Below are positions 1 to 8,894 of a stretch of DNA of 64,000 bases, one piece after another; position 1 is the first letter of the stretch, and the number at the start of each line of letters is the position of its first letter. A program made the position numbers and the translations under genes. This stretch comes from Paenibacillus sp. VTT E-133291 (GTDB taxonomy: Bacteria; Bacillota; Bacilli; Paenibacillales; Paenibacillaceae). The DNA is taken from NCBI RefSeq assembly GCF_002264395.1, contig NZ_NFVA01000002.1:124001-188000 (forward strand), in the 5' to 3' direction. Under the pieces are notes generated by a model that saw nothing but the letters and a program-made list of their open reading frames with translations, had not been told where the DNA came from and ran no database searches.

Positions 1-251
1 AGCATACCCGTCTTCATGGCATTAACTGGACCGCCTGCGAAAATAGTTTTTAGCTGCTCAGCAACAATGGATGCATCAATTGGATACACATTGTGGTGCC
101 ATCCATTGTCAGGGTCCATGGTAACGATAGTGGTTAAGGCACTGAAGCCGTAGGTTCCATATTCTTCAAAGGTTTTTAAATCCGCTTGGATCCCTGCACC
201 ACCACTGGAGTCGCTGCCTGCAATAGTTAGTGTTTTAATAATTTGAGTCAT
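1..251 (-). CDS. pdxK: Pyridoxal/hydroxymethylpyrimidine kinase, N-terminal part (truncated by window edge)
   Basis: Only the first 83 or so residues lie in the window; the rest is beyond base 1. The visible part begins MTQIIKTLTIAGSDSSGGAG followed by IQADLKTFEEYG, the nucleotide/substrate-binding start of the ThiD/PdxK branch of the ribokinase superfamily. The GWHH and VYPID stretch resembles the Bacillus-type pyridoxal kinase (PdxK) more than true ThiD, but the two cannot be separated safely on this fragment. The enzyme would phosphorylate pyridoxal or hydroxymethylpyrimidine with ATP in the cytoplasm. The ATG at 251 is preceded by AAAGGGGA at good spacing. Confidence 0.8.
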   Translation of the reverse strand, partial: MTQIIKTLTIAGSDSSGGAGIQADLKTFEEYGTYGFSALTTIVTMDPDNGWHHNVYPIDASIVAEQLKTIFAGGPVNAMKTGM

Positions 252-381
252 GGTAACGTCCCCTTTATATAACTGAATTCAAAAACAACGCACTGCAATG
301 ATTATAACAAAAATTAGCACATCCGTCTTTTAAAAAGCAAGAGTAGAGGTTGAAAATACCTTCTTCTAAAAATTCCCACGC

Positions 382-1269
382 TTAGTCCGACTTCTCTCTA
401 TTGGGGTCAGCAATAAAGAGGGGGCCATGATTATCTGTAAAAAACTTCATGAGGGTTTCCACTACTTCCTGCTGCTGGGTTATTTGTGATAGATGTATTT
501 TAATGCTACGGAATAAATAACCCCATTCTCCTTCATCGTAATAGGCAGCTCCCTCGTCCTGATAGCCATTTGAGTCTGCTGACAGCGTATATCTGACGGT
601 TCTTGCTTCAGCTCCTGCAGCACCTAAAATATGCCGTTCGCTGAACTTAAGGGGATTATAAATTGTAAATCCCATCGCGTCAGCCCATTCGGCTTTGTCC
701 GGGAAATAGGCCCCGATTGAAGTGATAGCACAGCCTGTGCAGCTCCAAGCCGTATCTGAATAGTTCATGTTTTGTTCTGGATTGTTTGGATCTTGAAAGG
801 TAACCCCATACGAACCATTAGCACCAACAACAGCGGTGGCTAGCCATCCAGCAGGTGCAAGTATAACATAACCCCCACCGATATCAGGTCTATAGACAAG
901 CGTTGCTTCAACTTGATTTTTCATTTCTTGAGATAAGGCAAAGGTCATTTCAGGAATGGGAGGAACCACTGTATTTACGGTTTCGTCACCGCTATCGATA
1001 TTTAACTGTGCCAGCGTGGTGTGCAGTGGAATGAGAACCGGTCCATTGTTGAGATCGCTGTTAGGAAATTCAAGCACTTCTTGAGTGAACCTGGGTTCTG
1101 ATTCGTTATTTGCTGCAAGATTAGTTGGTGCGTTGGTGGATGTAGGTGGAGGGGTGGACTTTCCCCAGTTGAGGCCTTTATAGCCAATCAGCAGTACTAG
1201 TGCCATTACGACACATACTATTGAAGTTAAGATCGAGCCGTTTCTAACGCTTCTTCGTTTTGATTTCAT
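382..1269 (-). CDS. Membrane-anchored or secreted DUF4850-like protein
   Basis: 295 residues. A basic start (MKSKRRSVRN) is followed by one hydrophobic segment (about residues 14-30), so the protein is probably anchored by its N-terminus or secreted. A Thr/Pro/Asn-rich stretch (about 38-60) leads to a globular part with LAPAGW, GANGSYGVTF, GCAITSIGAYFP and a WADAMGF stretch. From memory these match the uncharacterised DUF4850 family of Bacillales; no catalytic role is known. Two cysteines (CTGC) may form a disulfide outside the cell. It is a monocistronic minus-strand gene, divergent from the glycosyltransferase at 1490. Function is unknown. Confidence 0.6.
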   Translation of the reverse strand: MKSKRRSVRNGSILTSIVCVVMALVLLIGYKGLNWGKSTPPPTSTNAPTNLAANNESEPRFTQEVLEFPNSDLNNGPVLIPLHTTLAQLNIDSGDETVNTVVPPIPEMTFALSQEMKNQVEATLVYRPDIGGGYVILAPAGWLATAVVGANGSYGVTFQDPNNPEQNMNYSDTAWSCTGCAITSIGAYFPDKAEWADAMGFTIYNPLKFSERHILGAAGAEARTVRYTLSADSNGYQDEGAAYYDEGEWGYLFRSIKIHLSQITQQQEVVETLMKFFTDNHGPLFIADPNREKSD

Positions 1270-1489
1270 ATATGCTGTACCTCCTTTGAACTTACTTATA
1301 TCTTATATAGACATCAGAATGGAGTGGGAAGTTTCTTATGAAAATTAGAAAGTATAAGTCTCATAATATATATAACCTTTATATTTCGGAAGTTCTTCAT
1401 TATCGGTCGGGTTAGTGAAGGATTCCATTTCACCAACCCTGCATATCAATATAGAAAGTAATTTTAACAAAGCTTATAGGAGGGCGAGT

Positions 1490-2584
1490 ATGGTCACGAT
1501 TAGTTTATGTATGATTGTACGAAATGAAGAAAAAAGCCTGCATAAATGTTTGTCTAGCATTGCAAGTCTTGTAGATGAAGTGGTTATCGTGGATACCGGC
1601 TCAACGGATAAGACGAAAGAGATTGCAATGTCCTTCGGAGCTGTAATTTATGATTTCGAATGGATTGATAATTTTAGTGCCGCACGAAATTTTGCTTTCA
1701 GTAAAGCAACTCAGGAGTACATTTTATGGCTCGATGCGGATGATTATATAAAGGAAGCGGATCAGATATTGTTTAAAAAGCTAAAAGAGATTCTGCCAAA
1801 ACATATCCACAGCGTAAATATGCAGTATAATCTGGCTTTTGACGAGGCGGGAAATGTCACAGCTAGCTTGCGTCGGAACCGGCTTGTTCGCCGCAGCTGT
1901 AATTTTCAGTGGATTGGCCCAGTACATGAATATCTAGAGGTAAGTGGTCCTTCATTCTGTAGTGATGTCTGTATTACTCATGAGAAAGATAAGGAATATA
2001 CGGACCGTAACTTGCGGATTTATCAAAAAAGAGTGGCTGAAGGTGAACTGTTCTCTCCGAGAGACCAGTATTACTATGCAAATGAATTACGAGACCACGC
2101 CTTGAATGAAGAGGCTTGTAAATATTATGAGATGTTTTTGGCAGGTGGGCAAGGCTGGATAGAAGATAATTTCCAAGCTTGCCTAAGGCTTGCCGAATGC
2201 CGGGAACGGCTGGGGGATAAAGAGGGTTCATTTGAAGCGTTATGCAGAACCTTACAATACGATAAGCCACGTTCAGAGTTCTGCTGCCGAATTGGAGCCT
2301 TTCTTCTGGAAAAAAGTCAATTGCAACCCGCGGCATACTGGTATGAGCTTGCGATACAGCTGCCGCGGGATGTTGATTCGATGGGGATGAAGAATGGGAT
2401 CTTTTATACCTGGCTCCCGCATCTTCAATTGGCTCTCTGTTACGATCGGCTCGGCCAACATGAGTTAGCAAACCAGCATAATGAAACGGCGCTGAGCTTT
2501 TACCCATCCCATCCTAGCATGTTATATAATCGCACGTATTTCAAAAATCTGCTGGGTGACAAATATGTAGCGTCTCAAGCTTAA
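1490..2584 (+). CDS. Family 2 glycosyltransferase with C-terminal TPR-like region
   Basis: 364 residues from the ATG at 1490, chosen because AGGAGGG lies just upstream; an in-frame GTG at 1415 has no such site. The N-terminal 200 residues form a GT-A fold: ISLCMIVRNEE at the start, VDTGSTDKT (about 35-43), and the metal/nucleotide-binding LDADD (81-85). The rest, with repeated Y/A/L helices such as YYYANELRDHALNEEACKYY, looks like TPR repeats. This architecture is common in Firmicutes (SunS-like and surface glycan enzymes). It would transfer a sugar from a nucleotide sugar to an unknown acceptor, possibly a protein or surface glycan. It stands alone and ends at a terminator. Confidence 0.85.
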   Translation: MVTISLCMIVRNEEKSLHKCLSSIASLVDEVVIVDTGSTDKTKEIAMSFGAVIYDFEWIDNFSAARNFAFSKATQEYILWLDADDYIKEADQILFKKLKEILPKHIHSVNMQYNLAFDEAGNVTASLRRNRLVRRSCNFQWIGPVHEYLEVSGPSFCSDVCITHEKDKEYTDRNLRIYQKRVAEGELFSPRDQYYYANELRDHALNEEACKYYEMFLAGGQGWIEDNFQACLRLAECRERLGDKEGSFEALCRTLQYDKPRSEFCCRIGAFLLEKSQLQPAAYWYELAIQLPRDVDSMGMKNGIFYTWLPHLQLALCYDRLGQHELANQHNETALSFYPSHPSMLYNRTYFKNLLGDKYVASQA

Positions 2585-2591
2585 CCAAAGA

Positions 2592-2626
2592 GCCCCCAAA
2601 GTCATGATTATGACATTGGGGGTTTT
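2592..2626 (+). terminator. Intrinsic terminator after the glycosyltransferase
   Basis: CCCCCAAAGTCAT and ATGACATTGGGGG form a 13-bp stem with one mismatch and a 4-base loop, followed by TTTT. It lies between the convergent glycosyltransferase and response regulator genes and could also slow minus-strand transcription. Confidence 0.8.
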
Positions 2627-2672
2627 GCTGTTCAGATGTATGCGTACAACGCCGGTGGCATAATCCCTCTTT

Positions 2673-4283
2673 TTAATATGCTGGATTATATTGTTGTTCT
2701 TTTTTGTAATCGTTGGGAGGGATTCCGACCTCTTGCTTAAACAGCTTAGAGAAGTAGGAGTAGTTGTTATAGCCAACCTTGTTTGCGACAGTATAAACAG
2801 ACATATTTGTGGATTCCAAAAGATGCTTTGCAGCCGCGATTCTGACTTGGATGACGTAGCTGCCTAATGAAACACCAGTTTCTCGTTTGAATATTCTTGC
2901 CAGATAATCAGGATTGAGGTAGACAATTTCGGCCAAATCATTTCGCGATAGATCGTCACCGTAATGCGAATGAATGTATTGTTTGATTTCCTCTGCGACG
3001 GATTTGGTCTGTGCGGCAAACTCACGGTATTTCATGGCTGTAGTCACTAGATATTTAAGATATTCTTCCATATCCTCAATCGAGTTCAGAGAGTGCAAGG
3101 ATAATTTATCGTTAGTTTTGCCGGAGTAAAGTTTGTGTGACCGTATCCCTTTGAGGTTGAGAAATGAATAGACCAGCTGAACAATATCTAAGCGGAACAA
3201 GCTAAGGACAGAGGTCTCCAGTGTTCTATTGTTAAGCATAACCCTTAGAGATTTCGTAACTTCCTCAAGAAAAGTAGTGAATTGATTCTGGTTCAGGAGC
3301 TCTTCCAAATAGGCAAGATCCGGTGGTGTATAGCCTGTTTTATTTTGATAGAGGTAGGCTTCCACTAAAAAAGTCTGATTTCTGCATCTCGTAATTTCCT
3401 CATCCATGCGAAGCGATTGTTTCAGAACATTTCCCACATGAGTCAGTTTATCGGATAAACCAATATTGCAGCAGACGTCGCATTTTAAATATGGAATCGC
3501 CTTTTGAATAAAGGAAGAGCATAATTCTTCAAGCAAGGGCGTGTCTGGTGTCTGGTTCCATTTTAATAAAGCGATCCAATTATAATCTTTATATTCCAGA
3601 ATGCTCTCGATGGTAAAGCAAGGACTCCGTAACAATTCGTATAATACGTTCAGCAGGGCAAAATCAAAAAGATCCTTCTCTTCTTTTCCCATACTACCGT
3701 TGTATGGAAATAGGTTGAAGATTAAAGGCTGCAGAGTGTCGCTCATTTGATAGGAAAGGTTCTGTTCCTCAATGGCAAGGGTGATGTCCGCTAATTTAAT
3801 CGGAAATGATGTGCTTCCACTAACCAGCTTACGCCAAAAATGTTCGAGAATCTTCGCCTGGTTTTTTTGCCAAAAGTAACCGCCTTGAATGGCTTTTTCA
3901 TTTCTTTGCTGCTCTTTTGCCTGTGTGACAGCCTTGTGGATAATCAGCATCAGCTTATCAAATTCGATGGGCTTTAGAAAATATTCAAAGCTTTGCAATT
4001 CAATCGCTTTCTGCGCATAGTTGAAATCGGCATAATTAGTAAGAAGTATAGTCTGAATACTATAATTCCCTTCGCGAATCCATGCCAGTAATTCCAATCC
4101 GCTACCCTGAGGCATTTCAATATCCGAAATCAGAATTTGAATAGAATGCTTTTCTATTATTTCACGTGCCTGAGCGACATTATTTGCTGTATAGACCGTA
4201 TCAATGTGTAACGATTCCCAATCAATTCTCTTTTGCAATGCAGCGATAACATAAAAATCATCATCAACAAGCAGTACATTCAT
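2673..4283 (-). CDS. AraC-type response regulator (YesN-like)
   Basis: 536 residues from the ATG at 4283, which has GGAGAG 7 bases upstream. An earlier ATG at 4301 overlaps the kinase stop as ATGA but has no binding site. The receiver domain occupies about residues 1-120, with acidic residues in LLVDDD, the phospho-acceptor D54 in ISDIEMPQ, and a lysine in FLKPIEF. A long middle region without clear family leads to two AraC/XylS helix-turn-helix motifs at the C-terminus (NPDYLARIFKRETG and YFSKLFKQEVG). Such regulators control nearby sugar importers, here probably the solute-binding protein/permease genes starting at 6268. It is translationally close to the kinase and forms a two-gene operon with it. 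Confidence 0.9.
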   Translation of the reverse strand: MNVLLVDDDFYVIAALQKRIDWESLHIDTVYTANNVAQAREIIEKHSIQILISDIEMPQGSGLELLAWIREGNYSIQTILLTNYADFNYAQKAIELQSFEYFLKPIEFDKLMLIIHKAVTQAKEQQRNEKAIQGGYFWQKNQAKILEHFWRKLVSGSTSFPIKLADITLAIEEQNLSYQMSDTLQPLIFNLFPYNGSMGKEEKDLFDFALLNVLYELLRSPCFTIESILEYKDYNWIALLKWNQTPDTPLLEELCSSFIQKAIPYLKCDVCCNIGLSDKLTHVGNVLKQSLRMDEEITRCRNQTFLVEAYLYQNKTGYTPPDLAYLEELLNQNQFTTFLEEVTKSLRVMLNNRTLETSVLSLFRLDIVQLVYSFLNLKGIRSHKLYSGKTNDKLSLHSLNSIEDMEEYLKYLVTTAMKYREFAAQTKSVAEEIKQYIHSHYGDDLSRNDLAEIVYLNPDYLARIFKRETGVSLGSYVIQVRIAAAKHLLESTNMSVYTVANKVGYNNYSYFSKLFKQEVGIPPNDYKKEQQYNPAY

Positions 4284-4297
4284 AGTTAGCTCTCCAT

Positions 4298-6019
4298 TCA
4301 TTTAGATTTTTTAGGAAGCTCCGGAAGAGATAAGATTACACTAGCGCCGCCGCTCTCCAAATTGGAAAAGGTGATTGTTGCTCTTTTTAAATAGAGATAT
4401 TCCAGTCGTTTAAGCGTATTCATAATGCCGATCTGCATACCGTTGCTTTGATCCAAGGGCTCACCAAGATTAAGCTTCTCTAACACTTGCGGTGGAAAAC
4501 CGGGACCGGTGTCGGTGAGCTGGATAACGAGCATATCTTCCTCTTCAATCCGTAGTCGCTGGACTGTAAGCCTGATCTCTACTACATGTTCTCGTGAAAT
4601 CGCATATTTAATAGAATTTTCAATGAAGGTTTGCAGCACTAATGGCGGAATTTCTACACAGCTTGCCTGATCCTCTTGCTCAATAGTGTAAATAAATGCA
4701 TCCTGATAACGTTGCTTTTGAATCTCCAGATAGGTTCGGACATGCTCGATTTCATCCTCCAGCCGGACAAAATTCTCACCATTTTGAAAAATATAACGGA
4801 AATATTTCGACGTAGACAACGTCATATTCTCAATTTCTTTATACATTTCAATTTGGGCCATGCTATAGATGCTAGTCAGGCAATTCAAGAAAAAGTGGGG
4901 CTTGATCTGTAGCTTCATATAATCCAGTTGTATCCGCTGCTTCTCCAGTTCCTGCTCGTACATAGTGATTTTGAAGGTTTTGATTTGTTCAACTAAATCT
5001 TTGAACTGTGTGTTTGCTTGTTCCAGCTCTATAATCTCACTGCTTTTGAAATCTGCGGGTTGCCCAGCCTCATTAATTGAAGCAAGGTTCTCAGAGAAGC
5101 TTTGAATCGGGCCTAGTACTCTTTTCTTGAAAAACAGCAGAACGATGCATAAAGTGGACGTCACAATGAAGAAGAGTAACATTATAAGCAGCTGAGCAAT
5201 GATGATTTTTTCGAATATGCCATATTTTATGACCATTTTGGTGCTGAAAGTGGTGTCCGAGAAGGCGCTGTTGATGGTTGTACGCGATTGCAAAAGATTA
5301 GAGAAGCCTCCCTTTTCCGTTATCAGCTTTCCGCTGTTCGATATGGGACTTGATAAAGGCTGTTCATTCTCATCTACTAGAGAAACATAACCATTAGCAC
5401 CCAGATTAATTTGGCGTAGAGGGCGGATCAAATTATCGGCGGAGATCAGTCCAATTAAATAACGATTGTAATAGGGAACGATATTAATCACGTAGTAATG
5501 GTTGTTAACAAGGATTGGCGTCCATTTGGAATAAAACTTCTCATACATCTCCTTATCATCAATATAAGAAATAATCTTCGTTTTGAGCTGCCTGTAATCT
5601 GTATAGGTCACACTGATCGGTGCACAATTTAAAAAGTAGTTCTCATTTTTCAAATAGTAAAAAAAGTTGTACTCATGTCCGTAGTTTTTTTGCAGCTCGG
5701 TAAAGCGTTTATGCAGATTATCATTTGCTTTCAAGAACTCGATACTGTTGACCCCGTAAGTATTCATCGCAAGCAAGCTCTCATCGTTCCCAAGCGTCCA
5801 GCCCATATAGTGATTAATGTAGGCAAAATCATGATTGATGCGATTAATGTAGAGTGCCGCAGTATCCTGTAAATTTCGAGTGGACTGCTGCTTAACGATA
5901 GAAATGGAAGTAATGCTGATCGCTAAATCCAGAATGAGGACTGTGAACGAGACCGCCATCATGACTTTTATATAATGACGAATGGGGTAGGTTTTGTGTT
6001 CCGCTGTTTTTTTGTTCAT
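4298..6019 (-). CDS. Sensor histidine kinase (YesM-like)
   Basis: 573 residues from the ATG at 6019; a longer GTG-initiated frame reaching 6094 adds residues unlike the family. Membrane segments at about 18-40 and 270-298 enclose an extracellular sensor region of about 230 residues, probably dCache-like. A HAMP-like linker follows, then the His_kinase (PF06580) box QIKPHFFLN with H375 as the likely phosphorylated residue, and a HATPase_c domain with FIENSIKYA and DTGPGF. It would sense an external sugar or a loaded binding protein and phosphorylate the regulator encoded just downstream. It is divergent from the importer operon across a 248-base intergenic region. Confidence 0.9.
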   Translation of the reverse strand: MNKKTAEHKTYPIRHYIKVMMAVSFTVLILDLAISITSISIVKQQSTRNLQDTAALYINRINHDFAYINHYMGWTLGNDESLLAMNTYGVNSIEFLKANDNLHKRFTELQKNYGHEYNFFYYLKNENYFLNCAPISVTYTDYRQLKTKIISYIDDKEMYEKFYSKWTPILVNNHYYVINIVPYYNRYLIGLISADNLIRPLRQINLGANGYVSLVDENEQPLSSPISNSGKLITEKGGFSNLLQSRTTINSAFSDTTFSTKMVIKYGIFEKIIIAQLLIMLLFFIVTSTLCIVLLFFKKRVLGPIQSFSENLASINEAGQPADFKSSEIIELEQANTQFKDLVEQIKTFKITMYEQELEKQRIQLDYMKLQIKPHFFLNCLTSIYSMAQIEMYKEIENMTLSTSKYFRYIFQNGENFVRLEDEIEHVRTYLEIQKQRYQDAFIYTIEQEDQASCVEIPPLVLQTFIENSIKYAISREHVVEIRLTVQRLRIEEEDMLVIQLTDTGPGFPPQVLEKLNLGEPLDQSNGMQIGIMNTLKRLEYLYLKRATITFSNLESGGASVILSLPELPKKSK

Positions 6020-6147
6020 AAAATCATTATAAGACCTCTGCAGGAAAAATACAGGAGAACTCACTAGCGATTTACCGCAAAGTCCGGAAAGCACATACAG
6101 AAGTCGGGATACTGTTATTAAGTCTCTTCAAGCGAGGATATTTGATT

Positions 6148-6176
6148 TTGTAAGCGAATTCAAAGGTCTGGATAAC
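6148..6176 (+). promoter_or_regulatory. Catabolite-responsive element (cre) overlapping a candidate promoter
   Basis: Positions 6148-6164 read TTGTAAGCGAATTCAAA, which matches every position of the CcpA consensus WTGNAARCGNWWWCAWW. The first six bases also serve as a possible -35 (TTGTAA), with GATAAC 17 bases on (6171-6176) as a weak -10. CcpA bound here would block transcription of the importer operon when glucose is present. The site lies in the divergent region between the kinase and the first binding protein. The cre match is seen directly; the promoter is weaker inference. Confidence 0.75.
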
Positions 6177-6267
6177 CGTCTTAAAGAGTCCGGAATACGA
6201 AAAAATAAGAAGCTATGATTAAGCTATTCCGATGAACTTTGATTAATTGAAATGGGGGATTAAGAGG

Positions 6268-7872
6268 ATGAGCCAAGACAGTAAGCAAAAGACGGCAAAG
6301 AAATGGACTGTGGGTCTGCTGGCGGCTGCTATGGTATTTGGTATTGCTGGCTGCGGCGGAAAAGACGGGAATAATGCTGCAACTAGTGAGACGAGCAGTT
6401 ACAACAAAGAAGGTCTGCCAATTGTTAATGAGCCTGTAACACTTAAGGTGCTGACCGTACGTTGGGGAAGCATGGGAGACACGTTTACGCAGAATCAATG
6501 GCTGAAGGATCTTGAAAAAAATACAAATGTCAAAATCGAATGGCAAGTGATGTCCTCCAATGATTGGGCCGAACAGAAGTCCATTCTGCTGGCTAGCGGT
6601 ACACTTCCAGATATTATCCTCGGAAATCAAACCTTCGGAGATTCCGATATCGTTAATAATCTAAGCTTTTTCCGGCCGTTAGATGATTATATTGAAAAAA
6701 ATATGCCAAATCTTAAAGCGGCCATGGAAGAAACGCCTGAGTTGAAAAAAATCAGCACTTTTCCTGACGGGAAAATCTATTCACTGCCAACAAGACTTCC
6801 ATCGCGTCCTAAAAGCTCTCGTCAGCCTGTGATTAACAAAACTTGGCTCGATAAATTGGGTCTGAAGACTCCTGAAACGATTGATGAGTTATACAACGTA
6901 CTTAAAGCTTTCAAGGAACAAGATCCAAACGGAAATGGCAAAAAAGATGAGATTCCTTTTATTGAAATTGGGAATGACTTGATCAGTCCTTTCGGAATTG
7001 CCGACTTGAATAACAACAATATGATTATCAAGGACGGAAAAGCGATCTATTTCCCTGTTTCGGAGGCGTTCAAAGAAGGACTCAAATGGGAAAATAAATT
7101 GTATGCGGAAGGTTTGTTAGATAAAGAAGTATTCACTCAGGATGATACGATGAGATCGGCGAAGTTCCAAAATCCGGATGCTCCGATTGTGGGCTTTACT
7201 TACCAGTGGACCCCGGACGCTGTGTTTGGTAAATGGAGCGATCAATATGTGACGATTCCACCGATTGCCGGACCGGATGGTAAGCGTTATACCATCGGGA
7301 ATCCTATTGGGATGAATCTTAACCGTAATGAACTGCTGATTACTACGTCTAGTAAGTATCCAGAGGTTGCTGCACGTTGGGCAGATCAGTTCTACACGAA
7401 CGAAGCGAGCATTCAGAATTTTTGGGGTGCGATTGGAACTGTAATTAAAAAGAATGATGACAGCACCTATACATTGATGGATCCACCTGCTGGAACCAGC
7501 GCAGATGCCTGGTACTGGGATCAGTCTCTTCGAGATTTCGGACCCAAATATGTGAGCCCATCCTTTGAACAGAAAATTGTCCTTAATCCTGAAAGTGGAG
7601 ATGGACTGAAGCTTCAGCTGGATAAGCTGGGCAGTGAATATGTAACAGAACCTTTCCCTAACGTTATGTATACCTCCGATGAGTTCGAGGAGCTGCCAAC
7701 CTTGACCACGGATATAGACGGTTATGTGAATACAATGCGCGCTCAATTTATTAGCAAAGGCGGAATTGACGAAGGCTGGGATGATTATGTCAAACAGCTT
7801 AATAAAATGGGGCTTGAAAAATTAGTTAAAATTCGCACAGATGCTTACAGTCGTTATATGAGTGTAAAATAA
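6268..7872 (+). CDS. Sugar ABC importer, lipoprotein solute-binding protein (LplA-type), copy 1
   Basis: 534 residues from the ATG at 6268, with GGGGGA about 8 bases upstream; an in-frame TTG at 6247 is less likely. A type II signal peptide ends in the lipobox GIAGC with C29 as the lipidated cysteine. The mature part is a family 1-type extracellular binding protein of about 500 residues, typical of LplA/YtcQ-like importers for oligosaccharides in Paenibacillus. It would capture the sugar at the cell surface and hand it to the permeases encoded at 7954 and 8895. The protein from 9864 is a close paralog. The ligand cannot be read from sequence. Confidence 0.92.
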   Translation: MSQDSKQKTAKKWTVGLLAAAMVFGIAGCGGKDGNNAATSETSSYNKEGLPIVNEPVTLKVLTVRWGSMGDTFTQNQWLKDLEKNTNVKIEWQVMSSNDWAEQKSILLASGTLPDIILGNQTFGDSDIVNNLSFFRPLDDYIEKNMPNLKAAMEETPELKKISTFPDGKIYSLPTRLPSRPKSSRQPVINKTWLDKLGLKTPETIDELYNVLKAFKEQDPNGNGKKDEIPFIEIGNDLISPFGIADLNNNNMIIKDGKAIYFPVSEAFKEGLKWENKLYAEGLLDKEVFTQDDTMRSAKFQNPDAPIVGFTYQWTPDAVFGKWSDQYVTIPPIAGPDGKRYTIGNPIGMNLNRNELLITTSSKYPEVAARWADQFYTNEASIQNFWGAIGTVIKKNDDSTYTLMDPPAGTSADAWYWDQSLRDFGPKYVSPSFEQKIVLNPESGDGLKLQLDKLGSEYVTEPFPNVMYTSDEFEELPTLTTDIDGYVNTMRAQFISKGGIDEGWDDYVKQLNKMGLEKLVKIRTDAYSRYMSVK

Positions 7873-7889
7873 CCTATTCGTCTTTCGAA

Positions 7890-7936
7890 AAAGGTGCTGC
7901 CCTACATAAATCTGTGGGGTAGCATTCTCTATTTTT
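7890..7936 (+). terminator. Stem-loop between binding protein and permease genes
   Basis: TGCTGCCCTAC (7895-7905) and GTGGGGTAGCA (7914-7924) pair over 11 bp with two G-U pairs, followed by TTCTCTATTTTTAAT. Position and strength fit the partial terminator or 3'-stabilising hairpin common after binding protein genes, which keeps their mRNA in excess over permease mRNA. Confidence 0.65.
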
Positions 7937-7953
7937 AATAAGGAGGGGATGTT

Positions 7954-8877
7954 ATGAAATCTAATCCAATTCATTTGAGTAGGAAACTCGGACAAATCAA
8001 ACAAAACTGGGGTCTGTATACGTTGCTTTTTCCTGCAGTAGTCCTTACGTTATTGTTCGCATATAAACCCATGTATGGGGTGCTCATTGCCTTTAAGGAT
8101 TATAGCCCGGCATTAGGAATTGGCGGAAGTCCATGGGCCGGATTCAAATACTTCGAGAAGTTTTTTAATTCCTATCAATTTTCAGCAACGATTAAAAATA
8201 CACTAATCATCAGTGTGTACAGTCTGATTACGTTTCCGATTCCGATTATACTTGCGCTGATGGTTAACCAGATGAGACCAAACCGTTTCAGACGTTTTTT
8301 TCAGACGGTGTCCTATATGCCTCACTTTATCTCAACCGTAGTTATGGTGGGCCTAATGATGATTCTGTTCTCACCTAGCACCGGACTACTGGGCAATATA
8401 TATAGTCTTTTTGGGAAAGAAGCTCCTGATCTGATGGGCTCTGCCGGATTATTCAGCAGTGTGTACGTCTGGTCGGATGTGTGGCAGCATGTCGGCTGGG
8501 ACAGTATTATCTTTATCGCTGCTCTCTCTGCTGTTGATCCTAGTTTGTACGAGGCTGCAACCGTGGACGGCGCAAGTCGGATGCATAAAATTCGTTACAT
8601 CGATATTCCGATGCTGATGCCAACAGCGATAACATTGCTTATCCTGCGGGTCGGGGGGCTGCTTGGGGTTGGATTTGAAAAGGTGTATCTGATGCAAAAT
8701 GACTTGAACATCACTTCAAGTGAAATTCTGTCTACATATGTCTACAAAATTGGTCTGCTCAGCAGTCAGTATAGCTTTTCGTCGGCGATCAACCTGTTCA
8801 ACACGGTCATTAATTTTATTTTATTGATCATGGTCAATCAGATTTCTAAAAAATTAAGCGAAAATAGCTTGTGGTAG
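7954..8877 (+). CDS. Sugar ABC importer permease (LplB-type)
   Basis: 307 residues with six hydrophobic segments beginning at WGLYTLLFPAVVLTLLF. The binding-protein-dependent permease motif EAATVDGASRMHKIRYIDIPML (EAA loop) sits near residue 200 and contacts the ATPase. It pairs with the second permease at 8895. No ATPase gene is nearby; systems of this type in Bacilli share a housekeeping MsmX-like ATPase encoded elsewhere. A GGAGGGG sequence precedes the ATG. The final codons overlap an out-of-frame upstream extension of the next gene but not its preferred start. Confidence 0.93.
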   Translation: MKSNPIHLSRKLGQIKQNWGLYTLLFPAVVLTLLFAYKPMYGVLIAFKDYSPALGIGGSPWAGFKYFEKFFNSYQFSATIKNTLIISVYSLITFPIPIILALMVNQMRPNRFRRFFQTVSYMPHFISTVVMVGLMMILFSPSTGLLGNIYSLFGKEAPDLMGSAGLFSSVYVWSDVWQHVGWDSIIFIAALSAVDPSLYEAATVDGASRMHKIRYIDIPMLMPTAITLLILRVGGLLGVGFEKVYLMQNDLNITSSEILSTYVYKIGLLSSQYSFSSAINLFNTVINFILLIMVNQISKKLSENSLW

Positions 8878-8894
8878 AAGGGAGGAGCATTGAA

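Noticed and set aside
1974-2507. Minus-strand frame of 177 codons inside the glycosyltransferase gene
   Set aside because: It is antisense to a clear TPR region, has no binding site and its residues are unlike any protein family.
7117-7746. Minus-strand frame of 209 codons inside the first binding protein gene
   Set aside because: It mirrors a well-conserved gene, and a matching shadow appears in the second copy (10752-11012), which is explained by the duplication.
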